DNA of 64,000 nucleotides, from the NCBI GenBank assembly GCA_964645585.1, contig CAZYAN010000011.1, positions 13,320 to 77,319 on the forward strand, read 5' to 3'. Within the stretch, counting starts at the first letter, position 1. Each line of letters begins with the position of its first letter. A program made the position numbers and the translations under genes. Shown piece by piece: positions 19,501-26,924 of the stretch. Under the pieces are notes generated by a model. That model saw only the letters and a list, made by a program, of their open reading frames with translations, ran no database searches and was not told where the DNA came from. This DNA is from DATGSL01 sp964645585. Its GTDB lineage: Bacteria; Verrucomicrobiota; Verrucomicrobiia; Opitutales; T3Sed10-336.

Positions 19501-19526
19501 TCCGCGTCTGGCTGTACCGGACGTGA
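13551..19526 (+). CDS. Soluble poly-HAMP hybrid histidine kinase with GAF and three receiver domains
   Basis: A protein of about 1991 residues. The order is: short N-terminus; ten 92-residue HAMP-type repeats (about residues 90-1000); a GAF domain (about 1010-1170); a coiled coil (about 1180-1270); HisKA with the phospho-accepting His at about 1283 (MSHELRTPL); HATPase with DTGIGIP and GGTGLGLSI; then three receiver domains. Receiver 1 (about 1600-1715) has Glu1652 and receiver 2 (about 1724-1840) has Asn1775 where the phospho-acceptor Asp is expected. Receiver 3 is canonical, with Asp1921 in LTDIMMPEMDG. No transmembrane segment is seen, so the kinase should be cytosolic. The architecture recalls fungal group III (Nik1-type) kinases and their bacterial relatives. 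The ATG at 13551 is preferred over an upstream start at 13497. Confidence 0.9.
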   Translation: MPSQKSPQTPRKSANRASLRSRRSSVDAEDGQLDQEVLLKVLTAVARGNFSARLPVEWTGRPGKIADTFNEVMSLNEKMAQETERVAEVVGKEGKIGHRINLGRVEGAWCAQAENINALVSDVTTPTREMSRVIGAVAKGDLTQTVSIEIEGRPLKGEFLRAAETVNAMVDQLSAFTSEVTRVAREVGTDGKLGGQARVKGVSGTWKDLTVSVNSMASNLTAQVRNIADVTTAVARGDLSKKITVDVRGEFLQLKETVNTMVDQLNSFASEVTRVAREVGTEGKLGGQAEVRGVAGTWRDLTENVNGMASNLTNQMRNIAQVTTAVANGDLSKTITVDAKGEILELKNTVNTMVDQLNSFASEVTRVAREVGTDGKLGGQAHVRGAAGTWKDLTDNVNGMAANLTNQVRNIAEVTTAVARGDLTRKITVDAKGEILELKNTINTMVDQLNSFASEVTRVAREVGTDGKLGGQATVPGVAGTWKDLTDNVNLLGNNLTVQLRDVSKVATAIANGDLSQKITVSVSGEILQIKETINSMVDQLSSFASEVTRVAREVGTDGKLGGQAIVPGVGGTWKDLTDNVNGMAANLTNQVRNIADVTTAVANGDLSKEITVDAKGEILELKNTINIMVQRLNSFSAEVTRVAKEVGTEGKLGGQAEVRGVAGTWKDLTESVNGMAANLTSQVRNIADVTTAVARGDLTRKITVDAKGEIQELKNTINTMVDQLNRFASEVTRVAREVGTDGKLGGQATVSGVAGTWKDLTDNVNGMAANLTNQVRNIAEVTTAVARGDLTRKITVDAQGEIQELKNTINTMVDQLNSFASEVTRVAREVGTDGKLGGQATVPGVAGTWKDLTDNVNLMAANLTDQVRGIARVVTAVANGNLRSTLTVEAKGEIAELADTINNMIGTLATFADQVTTVAREVGVEGRLGGQANVPGAAGTWKDLTDNVNGLAANLTTQVRAIAEVSTAVTKGDLSRSIMVEAAGEVALLKDNVNEMIRNLKETTRKNTEQDWLKTNLATFTRKLQGQRDLQTVCQMTLSELAPLVGAQHGIFYINEGDDEDEACLRLLASYAFRERKRLAEACRAGEGLIGQVLLEKQRILVTDVPPDYVKIGSGLGEAAPANLVVLPVVFEGEVKAAIELGSFQRLSDIHLAFLDQLMESLAIVINTIQTNMRTEELLKQSQSLTEELQSQQTELTEKNERLQEQARSLRASEELLKQQQEELRQTNEALKEKASLLAEQKSEVERKNVEVENARLALQAKAEELSLTSRYKSEFLANMSHELRTPLNSLLILSKILAENPDGNLLEKQVEHARTIYTSGSDLLELINEILDLSKIESGTMSVDIGDVTCSELAEFCERTFRPVAETKRLLFQVELDSGVPPILRTDGKRVQQVLKNLLSNAFKFTETGRVALQMVPATEGWDESHAGLNRAEKVVAFVVRDTGIGIPRDKQRIIFEAFQQADAGTSRKHGGTGLGLSISREIARMLGGTIHVTSEPGRGSAFTLYLPVDYTARASLNGGRNPHALVAALASGVSTVASALQASGAATAAACPLKHATDSFTPPDALLENGACGDTFEDAAVPDPATIEDDKLTIASGDRVLLIVEDNERVARLLVEEGRAAGFKCAVAATAAKAMRYMRTCTPSAATIELFLPDANGWVLLDRWKHAVETRHVPVCVISSDEGAARALRMGALGYLRKPAGRAQIRAALDGIRTFLDRPAKHLLLVEPDDVERDALRALIGGRGDVRVFEAKDPAPALEILERECIDCVALNLRLADEAFAFVHKVKQMRRQAHLPIVSYAGEKLPVEEQKELRRVCEILIADDESWRERLLHETSLFLHRPHHDLSEYEREMIDRARSQTTTFSGRKALVIDDDVRNIFALTTALERWDMDVLYAESGAQALSALEEAPDIDVVLTDIMMPEMDGFACMRRIRSQRRFRSLPIIAVTAKAMKGDREKCFSAGASDYITKPVDIDHLHSLLRVWLYRT
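13825..16550 (+). repeat. Ten tandem 276-bp repeats inside the poly-HAMP kinase gene
   Basis: Each unit encodes about 92 residues, marked by a KLGGQ-like start, then GTWKDLT, VRNIA, TTAVA-GDL, ITVDAKGE and TMVDQLNSFASEVTRVAREVG. The first and last two copies are more diverged; the middle copies are near identical at protein and DNA level. Each unit probably corresponds to two stacked HAMP modules. Boundaries are approximate. Confidence 0.85.
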
Positions 19527-19550
19527 AACGTCTGATTACGTAGTTACGGA

Positions 19551-20834
19551 ATGAATACGACTTTTGGCATCGCAACCGAAACCGGTGTTCCTTCATGGAC
19601 CTCTCTTGCGGACATGGATCTTAGAGACTCCGACCGGCAAACGAATCTTCCCTCAATTCTTCTGGTCGACGACCAGCCGGAGAACCTCGCCGCGCTCGAG
19701 GCCATTCTCGAAGGACCGCGCCACCGGCTCCTGCGGGCGTCTTCCGGGCGGGAGGCTCTTCGCTGCCTTCTGGAGCAGGACGTCGCGCTCGTCCTGCTCG
19801 ATGTTCGGATGCCGATTATGGACGGCTTTGAAACCGCGCGAATGATCCGCCAGCGCGACCGCTCCAAGGCCACGCCGATCATTTTCCTGACGGCGGCCGG
19901 CGCTGCTGACGACTCAGAATTCGAGAGCTACTCGGCCGGCGGCGTCGATTACATCGTCAAGCCGTTTGTGCCGGAGATTTTGCGCGCGAAAGTCGAGGTG
20001 TTTCTCAACTTGGCAACGGCGCGTCGCCGGCTCGAACAAGAGATCGAGCGACGGCGGCTGGCGGAACGTAAACTCGAGCGGGTCGCCGAGCGGCTGCGCG
20101 CACGCGCCAACGATCTTCAGATCGCCAATCAGGAGCTCGAAGCATTTGCGTATTCAGCTTCTCATGACCTCCGCGCGCCGCTCCGGCACATATCAGGTTT
20201 CGTCAATATCCTTCGCGAGGAGCGCGACGCGGTCTCGGATGCTGACGGCGCGGCGTACTTGGCACGAATCGGCGCGTCGGCCGATAAAATGAACCGTCTT
20301 CTCGACGACTTGATGGCCTTTTCCAAAGTTGGGCGGGTGGAGATGTCGATGGTGCCGGTCGATCTCGAATCGGTGCTGGAGGAGGTGATCGAGGGGCTTG
20401 AACCGGAAACCCGCGACCGCCGTATCATCTGGCGGCGCTCGCGCCTGCCGGTCGTTGTCGGCGATGAAGGCATGCTGCGGCAGGTGCTCGTCAACCTTCT
20501 GTCCAACGCCATCAAATACACCGTCCATCGCGACCCGGCGGAGATCGGAATCGGGTGGCATGCCGTCGGTGCCAAGGCAACGGTATTTATCCGGGACAAC
20601 GGCGCCGGCTTCAACATGAAGTTTGCCAGTAAACTCTTCAAAGTCTTCCAGCGCCTCCACCGCGGTACAGAATTTGCCGGCACCGGGATCGGCCTCGCAA
20701 ACGTCCAGCGGATCATCCAGCGCCACGGCGGAAGAGTCTGGGGCGAAGGCCGCGTCGGCAACGGCGCCACCTTCCGCTTTACCATCCGGCTCGCCAACTC
20801 CGCCGCGCCAGGCGCGCTTCGTCCGATTGCCTGA
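19551..20834 (+). CDS. Response regulator-histidine kinase (REC-HisKA-HATPase)
   Basis: A 427-residue protein. An N-terminal receiver (about 35-150) has its phospho-acceptor Asp84 in LVLLDVRMP and the conserved Lys in YIVKP. A short coiled coil leads to a phytochrome-type HisKA (ASHDLRAPLRHISGF, His205) and an HATPase domain (NLLSNAIKYT, DNGAGFNM, GTGIGLANV). It starts 24 bp after the poly-HAMP kinase and on the same strand, so the two are very likely co-transcribed. The receiver may accept phosphate from that kinase (inference). No membrane segment is present. An internal ATG at 19614 is also possible. Confidence 0.88.
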   Translation: MNTTFGIATETGVPSWTSLADMDLRDSDRQTNLPSILLVDDQPENLAALEAILEGPRHRLLRASSGREALRCLLEQDVALVLLDVRMPIMDGFETARMIRQRDRSKATPIIFLTAAGAADDSEFESYSAGGVDYIVKPFVPEILRAKVEVFLNLATARRRLEQEIERRRLAERKLERVAERLRARANDLQIANQELEAFAYSASHDLRAPLRHISGFVNILREERDAVSDADGAAYLARIGASADKMNRLLDDLMAFSKVGRVEMSMVPVDLESVLEEVIEGLEPETRDRRIIWRRSRLPVVVGDEGMLRQVLVNLLSNAIKYTVHRDPAEIGIGWHAVGAKATVFIRDNGAGFNMKFASKLFKVFQRLHRGTEFAGTGIGLANVQRIIQRHGGRVWGEGRVGNGATFRFTIRLANSAAPGALRPIA

Positions 20835-20850
20835 ACGGGATCACGTCCCA

Positions 20851-20921
20851 AAAAGCGGCAGTGGCTTCCAGCCGCTCGGCCCCCCGGACAAAAGTAAAAC
20901 GGTAAGATGCCGCTTCCACTC
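20851..20921. repeat. Dispersed GC-rich palindromic repeat, copy A
   Basis: The element starts with AAAAAGCGGCAGTGGCTTCC, continues AGCCGCT and ends GATGCCGCTTCCACT. A second copy in the opposite orientation is at 60281-60340. The core AAAGCGGCAGTGGCTTCCA also occurs inverted at about 53619-53637. It sits between two convergent genes (the kinase and the single receiver). Confidence 0.55.
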
Positions 20922-20944
20922 TTCGAGAGCCGGATGCTTCGCTC

Positions 20945-21388
20945 CTACGTCTTTGGCCGGAACGCGCTCGTTTTTCGGAGTAGCGGAAACTTGCGGCTGC
21001 CCGATTGAACCTCCGTCCCCAGCGCCCGCGCGATCTCGAGCAGCTCGTCGTAGGTGAGCGGCTTGACTAAAAAAAGGTCCGCCCCGAGGTCGTAGGCCTT
21101 CCGCACTTCATCCGGATGACTCGAGGTGGTAAAGATTGCCACCGGAAGTTTGCGGAACTCCTCCCGGGACCGCAGCCATTGCAGGCACTCAAAGCCGTTT
21201 CGCCGGGGCATCTTCAAATCGAGCAGGATCAAGTCGAGCGTCTCCGGGTCCGCGACCCGGTCGAGATACTCAATCGCTTCCTGCCCATCGGACGCGAAAG
21301 CGACTTCCCCGTCATAGCCCACCCCTTTCAATGCGGATCGCAGGAGAAGGATGTCGTTCTCGTCATCGTCAATGTTCAGAATACTCAT
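20945..21388 (-). CDS. Single-domain response regulator (Rcp1-like)
   Basis: A 147-residue stand-alone receiver with the acidic pair in NIDDDENDI (Asp7-Asp9), phospho-acceptor Asp57 in LILLDLKMPRRNGFE, the Thr/Ser in FTTSSHPDE and Lys in FLVKPLTYDEL. The sequence style (DENDILLLRSAL, YLDR) is that of Rcp1-type regulators that partner phytochrome-like kinases. It lies convergent to the kinase gene, whose HisKA is also phytochrome-like, so a partnership is plausible but inferred. There is no output domain. Confidence 0.9.
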   Translation of the reverse strand: MSILNIDDDENDILLLRSALKGVGYDGEVAFASDGQEAIEYLDRVADPETLDLILLDLKMPRRNGFECLQWLRSREEFRKLPVAIFTTSSHPDEVRKAYDLGADLFLVKPLTYDELLEIARALGTEVQSGSRKFPLLRKTSAFRPKT

Positions 21389-21746
21389 GAGGTTTCCAAG
21401 CGAGAAGGGGCTGCGTCCCGCAGCGAGCGCCGCTTCGACGGTCGAGTTAAATTTAACTCAAATCAATTTCTTCGCGAGCCGAAAGATGATCATAATCAGA
21501 AGGCTTTGGGGTACGCTTCCGCCAAGGGAACTCCCAACCCCGCTCCGTTGATTCGATCACACCGGATGTGAAGAGTGGAAACCCCGTCCGCGCCGCTCCG
21601 CCAGGCGGCGCCAGCGACTGGAAGGCCGCTGCCGCTTTTCACTTGGAGCAGCGCGATTCCCCCTCCGGGGGTTGAGCCTTCGTGTGTCCGGTGAACCTTG
21701 GACGATGCCGGAACCACCCGCACGCGCGGATGGTCCGGCGACCGCC
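21389..21746. other. Intergenic region with a perfect 16-bp palindrome
   Basis: A 358-bp stretch between the start of the single-receiver gene and the end of the glutamate synthase gene. It contains GAGTTAAATTTAACTC at 21444-21459 and a degraded GC-rich repeat near 21600-21645. A hairpin at 21709-21740 (CCGGA...TCCGG arms with a bulge) lies just beyond the glutamate synthase stop and may aid termination. I see no convincing gene. Confidence 0.5.
21444..21459. promoter_or_regulatory. Perfect palindrome GAGTTAAATTTAACTC, candidate operator
   Basis: A fully symmetric AT-rich 16-mer in a GC-rich background. It lies 56 bp upstream of the single-receiver gene start on the minus strand, the usual place for an operator or for dimeric regulator binding. 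The binding protein is unknown. Confidence 0.45.
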
Positions 21747-24700
21747 TTACACTTCGACCAGCAATTCGTCGGTCTGGTACTGGAAGATTTCCTTCGGCGT
21801 TTCCGGAGTTGGCGGGTGCGGCACTACTTTCCAAAACTTCTGCACCGTATCCGCCCAGTTCTCCAGCAGCTCAGCGGCCCGCGGACTTTCCGTCAATTGC
21901 TGGTGAACCGCAATGATCCGGCGCAGCGATTCAATCTCGTCATCGTGCTCCAGCCGTTCGATGTCCATCATCGCCGAGTTGCAGCGCTTCGAGAACAGGC
22001 CGTCATCATCATAGACAAACGCGAGGCCGCCGCTCATGCCGGCGGCGAAGTTCGCGCCGGTCCGTCCAAGCACGACAACGGTGCCTTTCGTCATGTACTC
22101 ACAGCAATGGTCGCCGCTGCCTTCAATGACCGCTTTCGCGCCGGAGTTGCGCACCGCAAACCGTTCGCCGACCCGTCCGGCCGCGAAAACATGTCCGCCC
22201 GTAGCGCCGTAGAGGCAGGTGTTGCCCATAATGATGTTCTCATGCCAGGCAAATGTCTCAGACGGTTTGGGACGGACGATGATCTCGCCGCCGTTCATGC
22301 CTTTTCCGACATAATCGTTTGCCTCGCCGACGAGCCGCAAACGAACGCCTTGAACCAGGAACGTTCCGAAACTTTGTCCGGCGCTGCCGGTAAAGGTGAG
22401 GTCGATCGCGCCCGGAATCAGGCCGGTGTTGCCGCGCGAAAACGCGATTTCCCCGGAAAGATGCGTGCCGACGCAGCGGTGCGTGTTCTTGATTTTGTAA
22501 CTTCCGGTAAACCGCGCCGACCGGTTGCTGATCACGTCCTTGGCATCCTGTAAAATCGTGTCGTCGAGCGATCCCTCGTTGCCAAACCGGTCGTTGCGCT
22601 CCCGGGTGTGAATCCGGTCGAGCTCGCCGGTCGGATCCGGATCGTGGAGGAGGCCGGCGAGACTGATCATCTTCGTCTTCGGATTTTCCGGGTCGTCGAT
22701 TTGCTCCAAAAGTTCCGTCCGGCCGATGATTTCATCAAGGCTGCGATAGCCGAGTTTGGCCAGGTAGCCGCGCACATCCTCCGCGACGCCATTGAAGTAG
22801 TTGATGACGTTCTCCGGCTTGCCTTTGAACTTCGCTCGCAGGTCTTCGCGCTGGGTCGCCACGCCGACCGGGCAGGTGTTGAGATGACAGACGCGGAACA
22901 TCGCGCATCCCGCGGCGATCAGCGCCCCGGTGCCGAAGTTGAACTCCTCGGCACCGAGAATCGCCGCGATCACGATGTCGCGGCCGGTCTTCATTCCGCC
23001 ATCAGTCCGCAGCACGACGCGACCGCGCAAGTTGTTCATCATCAAAATCTGGTGCGCTTCGGCCAAGCCGATTTCCCACGCGGATCCGGCGTTCTTGATC
23101 GACGAAATCGGAGAGGCGCCGGTGCCGCCTTCGTGTCCGGAAATCAGAATGACGTCGGCGTACGCCTTCGCCACACCGGCCGCGACCGTGCCGACGCCGG
23201 AAGACGAGACAAGCTTCACGCAGACCTTGGCGCGCGGGTTGACTTGCTTCAGGTCGAAAATCAGCTGGGCCAAATCCTCGATCGAATAAATGTCGTGGTG
23301 CGGCGGAGGCGAAATCAGCGTGACGCCTGGCACACTGTAGCGCAAGCGCGCGATCAGCGGCGAGACCTTGTGGCCGGGAAGCTGTCCGCCCTCGCCCGGC
23401 TTCGCGCCCTGGGCGATTTTGATCTCAATTTCCTTGGCCGACGCCAAATATTCGGCGGTGACGCCGAAACGGCCGGAAGCGATCTGCTTGATCGCGCTGT
23501 TCGCGTTTTCGCCATTCGCCCGCGTGGAAAACCGTTCTGGATCCTCGCCGCCTTCACCGGAGTTCGATTTGCCGCCGATGCTGTTCATCGCGATGGCAAG
23601 GCATTCGTGCGTCTCGGGTGAAATCGCCCCGAGCGACATGCCCGCCGTCGTGAAGCGGCGACGGATTTCCTCGACCGGCTCGACCTCGTCGAGAGGGACC
23701 GGCTCTTTATCGAAACGAAACTTTAACAGATCCTTCAACGCGACCGGCTGGTGGTCATCGCTCGCGTTGACGAACTTCTCGAATTCCTCCTTGCCGCCGC
23801 TTCGAACGAATTTGTGCATCCCGGCGACAACTTTCGGATTCCACCCGTGGAATTCGCCGCCCTTCCGATTCGGCCGGTAGTAACCTTCATTATCGAGGGC
23901 GGGCTCTCCTTCCGCCGGAAACGCGCTGTCGTGACGGCGCAACGTTTCCTCCGCGATTTCCGCGTAGCCGATCCCGCCGATCGGTGACGGGGTGCCGTAA
24001 AAACATTCGTCGATCACCTTCTGGTGGAGCCCGATCGCCTCGAAGATTTGCGCGCCCTGGTAACTGTACAGGGTGCTGATGCCCATCTTGGCCATGATCT
24101 TCAGGAGGCCAGAGTTCAATGCTTTCCGGTAGCGCTCCCGCGCGTCAGAGAAGTCGGCGATATCGCCGAGCTTCTTTTCATGCAACAAGTCGCGAATGAC
24201 TTCGAGCGCGAGATACGGATTCACCGCGTTGGCGCCAAAACCGAGCAGCGTGGCGATCTGGTGAACCTCCCGCGCCTCGCCGGTTTCGCAGACAATGCTT
24301 GTCTTGAGCCGCAATCCCGCCTGCACCAGCGCGTGATGGACGGCGCCGGTCGCGAGCAGCATCGGGATCCCGACTTTCTCGGGCGACACGCCGCGGTCGG
24401 ACAGAAGGAGAACGCGGGCACCCTCTTTCTCAACCGCGTCAACCGCCTGCCGGGCAAGCGCCTTGAGCGCCGGTTCCAATCCTTGCGGGCCGTGGGCCTT
24501 CGGAAAAAGTGCCTGGAGAATGACAATATTCCCTTGGGCGGGTGCCGTTTCCCGGAGCACCGCCAGCTCGTGGGTCAAGAGCACCGGCGAATCGACTTCG
24601 ATCAGCGACGCGTCCGGAAGGCCGTGCTCGAAAAGTTCAATCTTTCCCGCGAGCTGCGTGCTCAGCGACATCACCGAACGCTCCCGGATGGAGTCGATCG

Positions 24701-26285
24701 CCGGGTTCGTCACCTGGGCGAAGAGTTGCTTGAAATAGGTGTAAAGGAGACGCGGGCGGCGCGAGAGGATCGCGAGCGGCGTGTCGTCGCCCATCGAGCC
24801 GGTGGGCTCCACGCCCTTTTCCGCCATCGGCCCGAGAATCATCTCCAATTCATCCAAATCGTAGCCGAAGGCCATCTCGAGCGGAAGCTTGTCCTTGTCG
24901 TCGACGCTCGGTTCGTCGTTCGCGGCCTGTTCGCGACTGATTTTGTTTAAATTGATCAGATTTTCGCGACACCAGGCGCCGTAATCCACCTGCTCGCCAA
25001 GATGCTCTTTAATTTCGTCGTCGTTGAGAACCTTGTGTTCTTTCAGGTCGACGGCCATCATTCGGCCCGGTCCGAGCCGCCCGGTGAAGACGACTTTCGC
25101 GTCGCCGTCCTTGATCAATCCGGCCTCGGAGGCGAGAACAACGATCCCGTCGTCGTAGATCTTGTAGCGTGCCGGGCGGAGGCCGTTTCTGTCGAGCGCG
25201 GCGGCGATGTAGCGGCCGTCGGTAAAGGCGACCGCCGCGGGACCGTCCCACGGTTCCATAATGCTCGCGTGATAGTGGTAGTAATCGCGAACCTTCGGCG
25301 GGAGCAGGGCGTCGTTCTCCCACGCGCACGGCATCATCATCGACGCGGCATGGAGCGCCGACCGGCCGCTCAAAATGATCGTTTGCAAGCAGTTGTCGAA
25401 ACTGGCGGAATCGGACATGTCCGGCTGGATCAGCGGCCGGAGGTCCTGGAACCGGTTTCCCCAAAGGCCGTGCGAATCGGAATGCTCGCGCGCCCGCATC
25501 AGGTTGCGGTTGCCGCGGATCGTGTTGATCTCGCCGTTGTGCGCCATATAGCGGAACGGCTGCGCGAGGTGCCAGGTCGGAAACGTGTTCGTGGAGTAGC
25601 GCTGGTGGAAAAGGGCGAAGGCGGTGCGGTACTCCTTCGACTTGAAATCGAGGAAAAACTTCCGGATTTGCGGGGCGTTGAGCAGGCCTTTGTAGACGAC
25701 CGTGCGGCAGGAGAAGCTGCAGATGTAGAAGCCGCTGATCTCCGCTTCAAACGCGCGGCGTTCGGCGATCTTTTGCGCGAGGAACAGTTTCCGCTCGAAT
25801 TCGTCGCTGGAAATGTCGCCGATCCGGGCGACGAGCGCCTGGACGATGAGCGGCCGCGTGGTCTGGGCTTTTTGTCCGAGGCAGCCGGGATCGACCGGCA
25901 CCTCCCGCCATGCGAGAAAAGCGAGCCCTTCCTGCTTGACCGCTTGCTCGACGATCCGCTTGCCGTGCGCCTGCGCGTAATCGTCTTCCCGAGGAAGGAA
26001 AATCATCCCCACGCCGAGATCCTCGTCGTGATAGAGCGGCTTGCGGACGTTCGCCAGGTATTCGCGAAGCAGCTCGACCGGGAGCTGGGTCATGATTCCC
26101 GCGCCGTCACCCGTGATCGCGTCCGCGTCGATGGCGCCGCGATGGGCGAGGTTCTTGAGGGCCGTGACGGCGCGATCGAGAATATCGTACGAACGCTCGC
26201 CGCTGAGGCGCGCGATGAATCCGACGCCGCAGGCATCGTGTTCGAAATCGGAGCGGTAAAGGGGTGACGGATGAATCGAAGTCAT
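21747..26285 (-). CDS. gltB: Glutamate synthase (GOGAT) large subunit
   Basis: A 1512-residue protein, the normal length for the alpha chain of NADPH- or ferredoxin-dependent GOGAT. It transfers the amide of glutamine to 2-oxoglutarate. The class II amidotransferase domain begins after a short propeptide, with the nucleophile Cys19 in FEHDACGVGF. The FMN/synthase domain contains PGEGGQLPGHKV and HEGGTGASP. The cysteines of the 3Fe-4S cluster are in FRVCHLNTCPVGVATQ. The C-terminal GXGXG-rich beta-helix includes GGTGANFAAGMSGG-like repeats. No small subunit (gltD) lies next to it, so either it is encoded elsewhere or the enzyme uses ferredoxin. Confidence 0.96.
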   Translation of the reverse strand: MTSIHPSPLYRSDFEHDACGVGFIARLSGERSYDILDRAVTALKNLAHRGAIDADAITGDGAGIMTQLPVELLREYLANVRKPLYHDEDLGVGMIFLPREDDYAQAHGKRIVEQAVKQEGLAFLAWREVPVDPGCLGQKAQTTRPLIVQALVARIGDISSDEFERKLFLAQKIAERRAFEAEISGFYICSFSCRTVVYKGLLNAPQIRKFFLDFKSKEYRTAFALFHQRYSTNTFPTWHLAQPFRYMAHNGEINTIRGNRNLMRAREHSDSHGLWGNRFQDLRPLIQPDMSDSASFDNCLQTIILSGRSALHAASMMMPCAWENDALLPPKVRDYYHYHASIMEPWDGPAAVAFTDGRYIAAALDRNGLRPARYKIYDDGIVVLASEAGLIKDGDAKVVFTGRLGPGRMMAVDLKEHKVLNDDEIKEHLGEQVDYGAWCRENLINLNKISREQAANDEPSVDDKDKLPLEMAFGYDLDELEMILGPMAEKGVEPTGSMGDDTPLAILSRRPRLLYTYFKQLFAQVTNPAIDSIRERSVMSLSTQLAGKIELFEHGLPDASLIEVDSPVLLTHELAVLRETAPAQGNIVILQALFPKAHGPQGLEPALKALARQAVDAVEKEGARVLLLSDRGVSPEKVGIPMLLATGAVHHALVQAGLRLKTSIVCETGEAREVHQIATLLGFGANAVNPYLALEVIRDLLHEKKLGDIADFSDARERYRKALNSGLLKIMAKMGISTLYSYQGAQIFEAIGLHQKVIDECFYGTPSPIGGIGYAEIAEETLRRHDSAFPAEGEPALDNEGYYRPNRKGGEFHGWNPKVVAGMHKFVRSGGKEEFEKFVNASDDHQPVALKDLLKFRFDKEPVPLDEVEPVEEIRRRFTTAGMSLGAISPETHECLAIAMNSIGGKSNSGEGGEDPERFSTRANGENANSAIKQIASGRFGVTAEYLASAKEIEIKIAQGAKPGEGGQLPGHKVSPLIARLRYSVPGVTLISPPPHHDIYSIEDLAQLIFDLKQVNPRAKVCVKLVSSSGVGTVAAGVAKAYADVILISGHEGGTGASPISSIKNAGSAWEIGLAEAHQILMMNNLRGRVVLRTDGGMKTGRDIVIAAILGAEEFNFGTGALIAAGCAMFRVCHLNTCPVGVATQREDLRAKFKGKPENVINYFNGVAEDVRGYLAKLGYRSLDEIIGRTELLEQIDDPENPKTKMISLAGLLHDPDPTGELDRIHTRERNDRFGNEGSLDDTILQDAKDVISNRSARFTGSYKIKNTHRCVGTHLSGEIAFSRGNTGLIPGAIDLTFTGSAGQSFGTFLVQGVRLRLVGEANDYVGKGMNGGEIIVRPKPSETFAWHENIIMGNTCLYGATGGHVFAAGRVGERFAVRNSGAKAVIEGSGDHCCEYMTKGTVVVLGRTGANFAAGMSGGLAFVYDDDGLFSKRCNSAMMDIERLEHDDEIESLRRIIAVHQQLTESPRAAELLENWADTVQKFWKVVPHPPTPETPKEIFQYQTDELLVEV

Positions 26286-26338
26286 AGTCTGTCCTCGTTT
26301 TTCGTGCTATTTGTCGTGAAAATCAGGAATTCGGAGCC

Positions 26339-26365
26339 AAAAAAAGACCGGTTGGAAAACCGGCC
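26339..26365 (-). terminator. Intrinsic terminator after the glutaredoxin gene
   Basis: Read on the minus strand: stem GCCGGTT / AACCGGTC around a TTCC loop (one mismatch near the base), followed by seven T residues. It lies 54 bp beyond the glutaredoxin stop and before the glutamate synthase start, so it should separate the two transcripts. Confidence 0.8.
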
Positions 26366-26418
26366 TTCGTCGGAGAGAGATTGGAGCGGACTGTCAGTTT
26401 TCGTCTTGTCTCAACCTC

Positions 26419-26754
26419 TTAGAAGAACCGGATCGTCTTTGCAGCCATCCTAGCGTGTTCCTCATCCGTGCAAGCACGGTCGATCGGAGAGTCCGGGATC
26501 GCTTCGTTCGGCTTTACCAGTTCGTTCGCAAGCAGGTATTTCTCGACTTCCTCGCCGCTGACGTCCGCCAGCATGATGCCGTCGATCTCCACGCACGGAG
26601 ACAGTGACTGACCTGACTTCCGCACCATTTCCTGATAGTTCTCGGGCTCGTTGATGATGTCGATGTCCTCGTACGGCAGCTCGTACTTGCGGAGGATGGC
26701 TCGCACGCCATTGCTCCATCCGCATGTCGGTTTCAAGTAGGCTTTAATCTTCAT
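26419..26754 (-). CDS. Glutaredoxin-like protein, CGWS active site
   Basis: A 111-residue thioredoxin-fold protein with the active-site motif PTCGWSNGV (Cys11), hence a monothiol-type Cys-Gly-Trp-Ser. The family cis-Pro is in SLSPCVEIDG, and VSGEEVEKYL forms the C-terminal helix. The extra C-terminal 25 residues contain a second Cys. A role in thiol redox or Fe-S handling is suggested by the family; the partner is unknown. A terminator isolates it from the downstream glutamate synthase, whose Fe-S cluster makes the neighbourhood sensible but not conclusive. Confidence 0.85.
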   Translation of the reverse strand: MKIKAYLKPTCGWSNGVRAILRKYELPYEDIDIINEPENYQEMVRKSGQSLSPCVEIDGIMLADVSGEEVEKYLLANELVKPNEAIPDSPIDRACTDEEHARMAAKTIRFF

Positions 26755-26924
26755 AGGACATGTTTTCTATGACGGTTACCGTTCGTTCGCCGCGTGAAAC
26801 GGCGGTGCGCCGCAGTAACAAGTAGTGGTTTTCCGAGATTACGCAAACCTCTTTTTGCCGTCCTTAAAAAGGAAGCTCCTTTTTCAGCGCGCAAGAAAAA
26901 TTTACGCGAGACCGCGGAAAATCG

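Noticed and set aside
25002..26267. A 421-codon plus-strand frame opposite the glutamate synthase gene
   Set aside because: The minus strand encodes a full-length, highly conserved enzyme, and the antisense translation has no domain.
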